Of a DNA stretch of 64,000 bases, positions 57,043 to 64,000 are shown piece by piece (the stretch's first letter is position 1; every line of letters starts with the position of its first letter). The position numbers and the translations under genes are program-made. Under the pieces are notes generated by a model that was given only the letters and a program-made list of their open reading frames with translations, had not been told where the DNA came from and made no database searches. Source of the stretch: Rhizoclosmatium globosum (lineage: Eukaryota > Chytridiomycota > Chytridiomycetes > Chytridiales > Chytriomycetaceae); the NCBI GenBank assembly GCA_002104985.1, contig MCGO01000089.1, positions 102,349-166,348 on the forward strand, read 5' to 3'.

Positions 57043-58175
57043 TCACAAACGAGATGTTAACTCTGCGAAGGGTTTTGTAGGGACGGTATTGATAGGTTCT
57101 GCCTTCTTTTTCTGACTTGTATACAGCACAATAACGCCGCAAACGATGACTAGGAATCCACAGGCAACGCTTATAGCAGCGTCCACAGAACTAATTGGCA
57201 CCGTTCGATAAAGGAAGGCAGATGAAACTAGAGTCATCCCCGTGAAACTAACATAACTGACGGGATATATCACTGCGCTTGAGTTTTGTGCCAGAGCCTA
57301 ATTGATATTAGTTTAGAACTGTGCAGAAGCTGAAACAGACTTACCTTGTTGAGGTAAACTATTTGAAACACAACTGCCAGACACATGAAAACAATCAAAG
57401 GGTACAGGGGCCATTGCAGAAATTGATTGTTGGTATTCCAATTCTTTGCAGATGTTACGATTGATGACCCAACACCCTGAGCACTCAGCACCAAAAACGA
57501 TCCACCGCAAGAACTCATTGCGATATAAACAAACGGCGAGTCCTTGGAATACCGAGGCTCGGCATAAAATTTGAGCCAAAGTATAAGCAGGATAATGCAG
57601 ATGAAATATGTAAGAAAAACTATTTGTAAACAATTACAAACGACATAACCCATTAATTTCTTAACCTACCTGGATGAATAACATTGGACATGAAGTCTGG
57701 TATTGTACTTGATTGTAACGATGGATTGACATGTGTCACTATTGATACAACGCCCAACACACACAATGCGCATCCCACCTTTCCCAAGAAGGATAGAGCA
57801 TCATGAAGCACGAAATGCGATAATATAGCATTAAAAACAATCGCCAGTGTTCCTAGCGGAGCTACAAGGATCGTTGGAGAGAAAGCGTATGCTCCAAAGT
57901 TGCACAATTCGCCAACAGCTTCTGTGAACGATCAACGATTAGAATCAACTACCTTTGTGCTTGTGCTTTTCAGACATACGTAACATCATTCCGATCCACC
58001 AACATGCGTTTTGAAGGTATGTTCCAGTTCCTTTTGCTTCAACTTGTATGAGGCCTCGCTTTCGAAGTACAACTGAGGATCCGAGAAAGAGACTGCTGGA
58101 TATTGCCAGTACGATTCCAATGACGTTTTGCCATGAGGGTAGTTCTGAGATGCTGGTGCCGTCTGTGTCGCTCAT
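57043..58175 (-). CDS. NIPA-like magnesium transporter
   Basis: Start ATG 58173-58175 (MSDTDGTSISELPSWQNVIG). The first helix segment IGIVLAISSSLFLGSSVVLR is followed by KRGL, the NIPA signature region; then ACWWIGMMLR, an intron, YAFSPTILVAPLGTLAIVFN, AILSHFVLHDALSFLGKVGC and LCVLGVVSIVTH. Later exons give FICIILLILWLKFYAEPRYS, SSCGGSFLVLSAQGVGSSIV, PLYPLIVFMCLAVVFQIVYL and IYPVSYVSFTGMTLVSSAFL. About nine helices in four exons. NIPA/DUF803 proteins carry Mg2+ at plasma or endosomal membranes. Short cytosolic C-terminal tail. Confidence 0.85.
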
Positions 58176-58616
58176 TTGTGATGATTTCTTGGCAGTTGAA
58201 AAAGAGTTTTCCTTGGAAGTTCTTGGCAAGTGGCTGTTCCTTTCAGTGTAATCAATTATGTACACTGCTTTGGTTTTGGCAGGAACTTTGTTCAAGTTGT
58301 ACTTCTACATTTGTAATGTCTATTGCACAAACATTTGTCAGCTTATTACACAGAATACTCGCATCAGATATGACCCAAATAAAGCATTACATATGCCAAA
58401 GATAGTCACAGAAGGGAGAAAGGGTATTTTTGTTTACATATTACAAACTTTAAAAATGAGGCTACTTTATTATCAAACCGCAACACTCCAATTCAAACAA
58501 TGAGGCAAAGAATAACAAACGGAGCATACTGCTATAAGAGGTTCAAACGAAAATAAAAGAAATATAAGAGGTCCAAAAAGTTAAAAATCAACAACGAAAA
58601 ATCATGGTAACCCTTT
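58176..58616. other. Intergenic, 441 bases
   Basis: Upstream region of the NIPA-like gene and 3' end of the following gene (both minus). AT-rich. No gene seen. Confidence 0.5.
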
Positions 58617-61600
58617 TCATGGCTCAACCCATCCCTTAATATCCTGTGGATAATGTGGCTCTTTCTCCGCCAAGTCAAAGTAGTCCTCAGCGACTCCAAA
58701 GGCAGACAAGAATTCAGCCACATCGTCAACAATACGGTGAACCAAACCCGATCCAAGACCGACTTCGATTGGATCAATAATGTTGGCGAATGAGGAAGAG
58801 TCAGTACGGTGGTTGTGGCTGAGGGCTTCAGCAGCATCACGCCACCAGTAGTGAAGGGAACGGACGGTCCAGAGGTAGTTGAAGGCGTCTGAATTTTAAT
58901 AAGTGTAAATTACGAGATATTTCGAAAAGAACAGGGTTTCTGTACTTACAAGCAGTTGGCTGCGATGGAGTGTTCAAGTTGGTCCATCCAGCAACACGTT
59001 CAGCATCAACACGGCTAGAAAATCTCGTTAACAAATGCAAGACAATTCATCAATACAATTTCACTTACTAGTGGTGCTCACGGTTGTTAACAATCGCCTG
59101 AGCAGTACGCAAAGTTGCCATAGCTTCCTTCGCAAGGGCAGGGTTGCGTCCTTGGTTCTTCATTTCATGGATGTACTCGTACAAGCACAAAATCTGGTGA
59201 GCTCTCAAGGCAGTCATGCGTCCAGCATCCGCAATGTCATCCCACAAGTCGTGCATGTATGATGGAGCTCTAGCAGCAATCTCAACCGTCTTGTGACTCA
59301 AAGCTGTGAACTTGGCGTCCATCTCGATCAAAAGAGGACGAACATATGTAACGTACTCTGCATCGACGCTGTCGGACTTCTTGTGCTTCCAGAGGTGTTC
59401 CTTGACGTGAGAGAACCAACCATCACCGTGCTTGAATTCAACAAGACCTAAACGGTCAGGTTGAGTCAAATGTCCCAAAATCTTGGAAACATCATCCCAA
59501 GTGTCCCAACCCTCCAAATATCCGTGTCCGTTCTTTCGATGAATATCCTCCCACTTTTCTTTACCCTCAAGCTTTCCAACCATCAAGAGCTCCTTCTCCA
59601 AAACAGTCCACTCAATAATCAAGTCCTCAGCCTCCTTCTTATCCTCCTCCGTGTTCATGTGAATAGAAAGCGGACGCAACAACTGACGCAAAGCTTCCTT
59701 CTCATCCGCAATCTCAATCAACGGGTTCCAAGCCGCACGTGCAGCCATAGCATCGTTCAACCAGTACCCCCATTCCCAACCAGACGCGAAAATCAATTGC
59801 CCGTCCATACGGTTCTTGTGCGTCGAGTTGTCTTCATCAGAAGCAAGGAGTCGTAAATCGTGGAACCGACGTTCAAAGTACATTGGCATGAACAAGGGGA
59901 CGTCAATGTCGACGGAGACCCAGTACGCGGTTTCAGGGTAGAACACGACAGGGCGTTGGCCGTTTTCGAGCTCGAAGTTGAGGTATTCGCGGATGTATCC
60001 GAAGTCCTTGTTTCCGTAGGTTGGGGCTGGGTCGTCGAGGGCGTATGGCTCGACGGTGTGGGGGAGGACACCGAGGGAGGAGGATGCAAAGTGGGGAAGC
60101 ATGTTGAAGTTGATGTCTTCGTTGGTGCGTGGGTCTTTGTAGCCTTTGGCGATTTGACCGGCGGAGCAGTGGACTTTGATGAACATTGTGATGTCGTACT
60201 TCTCGGAAACGTAATCGGCAGCGGCGTTCATCCAGTTGAGCATAGTTTCTGGGGAAGAGTGAGTAAACTCGGAAGTTCCACTCTAAAACGATACCGTGAG
60301 CTTAACGTCAAATGGAACATCAATCAACAAACCTCAGTTCCCAAGAAATCAAATCCAGCCTTCATAACCCAATCCAAACTATCCTGAATCTCCTTCACCT
60401 CTTCATCCAAGTGATCCTTCTTTCCGTTTCCGTTCTTCAAAAGACGGAAACTGTGCTGCTGAGCAAACGCGATTGGAACGTCAACACCAACCATAATACC
60501 GTAGGAGTGTCCAATCTCGACCATACGCTTCAAACGCTCAATACGAACATCAGAACGAGCCCAGTCCATCCAGGTGTGTCCCTCAAGAAGTGGCCACTCA
60601 ACTCCGTTCTGCTTGTTCGCAACAAGCCATTCACAGAATGAAGCAAATTCAGGAATCTGGCTCTCCCACCCAATTTGATCGTCCATACCCTTTGGACCGA
60701 ACCCTTGCAAGAAGGGAGTCAACTCAAGAGGGTGTTGGGTGTGGTAGTGGATGGCACGGAACTTCTTCCAGCGAGGAGCTTCGTCATAAGTGACGTTCAA
60801 GGTTCTCAAACCAACAGCAGGTGGAATTGATGGAGCGAGTGGGTGCAAGAACGCGAATCCGAGTTCTTCAAGGGCTGCGTAGACTCCGTAAGCAAGACCA
60901 CGGTTTCCGTGGCCCACACTGGCTGGATCTTCATGCTGTTGATGGTACGGTTTCCCTCTTCGTAAGAGTTACGACCGTTCACAGCAAGGATGGTAGCTTG
61001 GTGCTCGTCCTTTCTGGTACGGATGTGGTAAGATTCGCTTCCAAGAGACTCCATGGTCTCGTTTGAGATCAACGCGTTGGTGCACTCGTTGTCTCCGATA
61101 CAGAAAATCAAGGTCTTATCCTTGTTGATGACGGTGGAGTAAGCCAAGTCGAAGGAATCAGTGGAGTTGACGATTGTGAGAGCTTCAACTGGGACGGTTT
61201 TGCCCAAGAGGGTGGTTACTCGTGGGAGGACGGCAGTTGGGAGGTTGGCGTTGTTGTCTGTCCAAATGATGATGTTTGTGAATGCGTACATTCCAGCAAA
61301 GATCAATGGAACAACATCGCTGGCTGCAAGGATCTGTTCGACAACTTCGATTTCAACAACCTCAACTTCGGCTGGCATCAAAAGGACACCGACGATGGCG
61401 AGGATGGCAATGAGGACAGAGACTAGGACAATGACAATGGTGTTGTCGGACTTCTTTTCAACGATGACAACTTCAGTCTTGTTCTCAGTCACTACAGTTT
61501 CAGTGACGCTGGCAGTGGTTGCGTCGAATTCTCTGGTGACTGTAGCCTCGGACTCAACAACTTGAGTGGAAGCTTCATCAGCCACCTCAGTGGTAGTTGT

Positions 61601-63220
61601 AGTAGTGGTGGTTGTGGTAGTAGTAGTTTCGCTTGTTGAGCTCGTGGCAGCAGCAGCTCCTGCTGCGACGGCAACTGCAGCAACAGTAGAAACTTCAGCA
61701 ACATCAATCACGTTGGCTTCAGTGCGAGATGCTTCGGTGGCAGCAGCAACGGCCTCAACAGAGGAGACATTGGTGTTCTCTTCAGAATAAGAGGTTGCAA
61801 CAATAGTAGCTGACTCAGCAGCAGCGACAGTAGTTGACTCTACAACAGTAGCCTTAGAAGCTTCAGAAGAGTAAGATTCAGCCGCAGCAGCAACAGCGGC
61901 GGTGGAAGAAGTCTCAATTTTGGAGGAATAAGCGTCGGTGACAGCATTCGCAGTTGACTCAACAGTCACAGTCTCTGTGTCAACAACTTTAGTGTCAACA
62001 ACCTTTGTCTCTTCGTCTGAACAGCAGAGTAAGCAGCAGCTCCAACCGCAACAGCAGTAGCAGCAGCAGCAGCAGTAGTGACAGAAACATCCTCAGAAGA
62101 ATATCCTTGCGAGGCAACCACATCCGACTGAGCAGCATCCACAACAGTAACCGAAGAAACAGTAGTCTCATCGCTGTATGGACGTGGCGTAATCAAAGTT
62201 TCCACTGCCACAGCCACAGGAGCAGCAGCAGCAGGAGTCTCAACGACAACATACTCAGCCTCAGTAGAAGCCGAGTAGTAACATCCGCCTCTTCAATCTT
62301 CTTCACTCCTTCTCCGACACGGGTAGTGGTCACTTGCTCAGTGTCTTCAACGTAAACGGTACGAGTCTTCTTTTGCTTTTGGGCAATGGCATACAGCTCC
62401 GCATTTCTTGAGAGAGCTTTATCGATTCTGATCCATGAGGCTTGGTCTCTGACGTTCAAGGTGAAGGTGGTAAGGCTGTGGATAATACGGGGAATAGTGA
62501 TTAATGGTGGCAAAGATGAGAGTAGCAATGACATACGTCTCGTTCTTGAAGATGGCATCGGAGAGCTCAATCTCGACGCCGTTCCAACGACAATGTCTTG
62601 CTGACCAATTCTGAAGTTCACGGAGGGTAGAGTTGATTGTGAGCATGTGGGCGATCGCCCTGAGACCAACGGCATCAATCTCGTTCTCTTCAATGTCAAG
62701 TTTCTCGAGAGTTTCATTTACTTCGAGGGCCTGTTTTGTGAAGAGGAAGAGGAAGAGGAAGAGGAAGAGGGAGTCAGGAGTCAGGATCTCTTGAGTAGAA
62801 GCAAAACAACCAAACCTTTGCAATCAGAACCACATCATCGCAGGACAACTCAGCGCCAGACAAGTCCAAAGCGGCAATTGGTTCATTTGATCTGATCTGA
62901 TCAGCCAGCCAAACCACGTCCAAATTCGCCTTCTTCAACGACAGTTTCAGTTTCCTTTTGTTGTTCTTCTTCGACCTTCGACTTCGATTGCCCCGCACTT
63001 TTGTTACTTCGTGCGTCTCGGTGATCACCTTTTCAGTGACAACGCCCTCGGAGGTCGTGTACTGGTTCGTTGCCACGGACGAGGCGACGAGGTGCGACGG
63101 GGGCGGGTTGCTGCCGCTCTGTTTAGAAGGTGTTGGTTGGTTGGTTGCATTACTACTAGTGGAAGAGTGGATGAAAGAATGCATGCAGAGCAGAGAAGGT
63201 GGGAGACAGGTACAAACCAT
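58617..63220 (-). CDS. Tropomodulin-like LRR, Thr/Ala/Glu linker, membrane helix and hydrolase-like domain (copy B)
   Basis: The N-terminal exon (start uncertain, ATG at 63220 or 63184) has a Lys-rich patch and LDLSGAELSCDDVVLIAK; after an intron ALEVNETLEKLDIEENEIDA, LRAIAHMLTINSTLREL, IGQQDIVVGTEIELSDAIFK-like tropomodulin wording and VRDQASWIRIDKALSRNAEL. A linker of about 350 residues rich in Ala, Thr, Val and Glu follows, with a run of about 13 Thr. Then the helix NTIVIVLVSVLIAILAIVGV and the copy B hydrolase-like region, matching copy A from AFTNIIIWTD to the C-terminal KEPHYPQDIKGWVEP. Frame breaks near 62280, 62030 and 60917 (TGGGCC where TGGGGCC is expected). Predicted type II: LRR inside, hydrolase outside. 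Two separate genes cannot be excluded. Confidence 0.6.
61578..61630 (-). repeat. Poly-Thr codon repeat
   Basis: ACT/ACA/ACC codons in a near-perfect run encoding about 13 threonines in the linker of the LRR-hydrolase gene. A comparable run is found in GH76 gene 2 near 4925-4970. Prone to length change. Confidence 0.8.
62738..62772 (-). repeat. CTCTTC hexanucleotide repeat forming an intron pyrimidine tract
   Basis: About five copies of GAAGAG on the plus strand. On the coding (minus) strand this is a CTCTTC tract directly before ACAAAACAG, the acceptor of the intron that separates VVLIAK from ALEVNETL. Confidence 0.8.
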
Positions 63221-63338
63221 GTTTGTGTCTGCAAAATTGGTTGTTGGTCAATCTCCTCAGTCCAACCAAACAACCCAGAATAAAGACACTGCAGACACTA
63301 ATACACATGGATCTCAAATACACAATATTCTGATATTA

Positions 63339-64000
63339 TTAGGTCTTTCTATACAAATCATCCAGATCCAGCAACTCTTGTTCCAAGCCCTCTCCCTCCA
63401 AAAAGGTATCCCGCACTCTCGCAACAGAAACCCGAACCCATTCCCTCTTCACGACTTTGAATTCCTTCCAAATCGCATCCATGATTCCCCAAACTCCTCC
63501 AACAACAAACAACCACACCAGCAAGTCTTCAATACTAACCACCTCTTCTCCTTGTGCATCCACGGAGGGAAAACACATGAATTATGTCTCGCAAAAAGAA
63601 TTCCACCGCGTACACTAGTACAGCAGGTTCCATCGTAACCATACAAATCATGGCAACACCAACCTCCAACCCCTTCAACTCCTTCTGCACAGTCCACTTC
63701 CTCCTTCGTCTCTCAGAATCAACAGACATGGTTTCAGCAGCTGTAAACATGCTCGGTTCACGCGAATGTGTCTCAATGGCGTCGTAAAACAAGTCAACGG
63801 ATTCGATACTTCGGGTTGGAGATCGAAGAGAGTCTGCGAGAGATCGGGTGGGTGAATCTGAACGTCTTCGGATGTATGGTTCTTGAGAGGGTGTCGGTAT
63901 TGGTGGTGGTATGGGTGAACTCGAAGGATGAAGTAAAGAAGCTGATTCTTCTCGAAGTGAATTTGAAGGTGGCGGTGTAGGTAGGAATAGAGCGGGATAG
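63339..64000 (-). CDS. Uncharacterised membrane protein, 5' part outside window
   Basis: The minus-strand frame is open from the right edge: PPPSNSLREESASLL, Pro-rich segment, PTRSLADSLRSPTRSIESVD, LFYDAIETHSREPSMF, RRRRKWTVQKELKGLEVGVA, then hydrophobic MICMVTMEPAVLVYAVEFFL. After a frame change or intron near 63545-63590 it continues EEVVSIEDLLVWLFVVGGVW, IMDAIWKEFKVVKREW and ends LDDLYRKT. Two likely membrane helices and a basic Ser-rich cytosolic start. The family was not recognised. Confidence 0.45.

Noticed and set aside
63768..63980. 70-residue plus-strand frame at the right edge
   Set aside because: Antisense of the Ser/Pro-rich start of the partial membrane-protein gene.

Overview
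The window looks like nuclear DNA of a zoosporic fungus, most likely a chytrid (Chytridiomycota). Evidence: genes interrupted by many short GT-AG introns (often 45-60 nt, CTAAT/CTGAC-like branch points), a eukaryotic cytosolic ribosomal protein gene (eL6), a class II tRNA-Leu, GH76 wall mannanase-like genes, PacC/Rim101-like zinc fingers, a TIR-NACHT-ankyrin receptor-like gene, and a cyclic-nucleotide-binding protein of the kind linked to flagella. Exon ends below were read by eye, and gene ends are given as start to stop with introns included.

Layout. 1-2.4 kb: two tandem GH26 beta-mannanase-like genes. 2.5-13.4 kb: five tandem GH76 genes (a sixth at 24.7-26.8 kb), each with a signal peptide, a catalytic domain with the Asp-Asp pair, a Ser/Thr stalk and a C-terminal membrane helix. 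Two of them share a ~1.05 kb near-identical mosaic tract. 13.6-18.7 kb: a 1600-residue, seven-exon NLR-like gene with two possible ubiquitin-like folds, TIR, NACHT and 22 ankyrin repeats. 19.2-24.5 kb: CorA transporter, RPL6, a ZCCHC10-like protein, tRNA-Leu(AAG) and a GNAT acetyltransferase. 27.8-33 kb: small uncharacterised genes and a seven-helix membrane protein. 29-44.6 kb: a same-strand array of PacC/Rim101-like three-finger transcription-factor genes, including one with two finger modules and one that keeps only the tail domain. 45-52.5 kb, plus strand: cNMP-binding protein, TMEM70-like protein, casein kinase 1 and a MYND protein. 52.8-53.8 kb: a broken LRR gene. 54.3-63.2 kb: two copies of an uncharacterised hydrolase-like family around a NIPA-type Mg transporter. 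The second copy appears fused to a tropomodulin-like LRR domain through a long Thr/Ala/Glu-rich linker and a membrane helix.

The main themes are cell-wall/mannan handling (GH26, GH76), pH- or environment-type transcription factors (PacC-like array) and self/non-self or stress sensing (TIR-NACHT-ANK). Many otherwise convincing genes are broken by single-base shifts, several of them in homopolymers, which points first to under-called homopolymers in a draft assembly. The NLR gene reads through its full length, and no frame break was noticed in the zinc-finger array apart from one unresolved splice junction.
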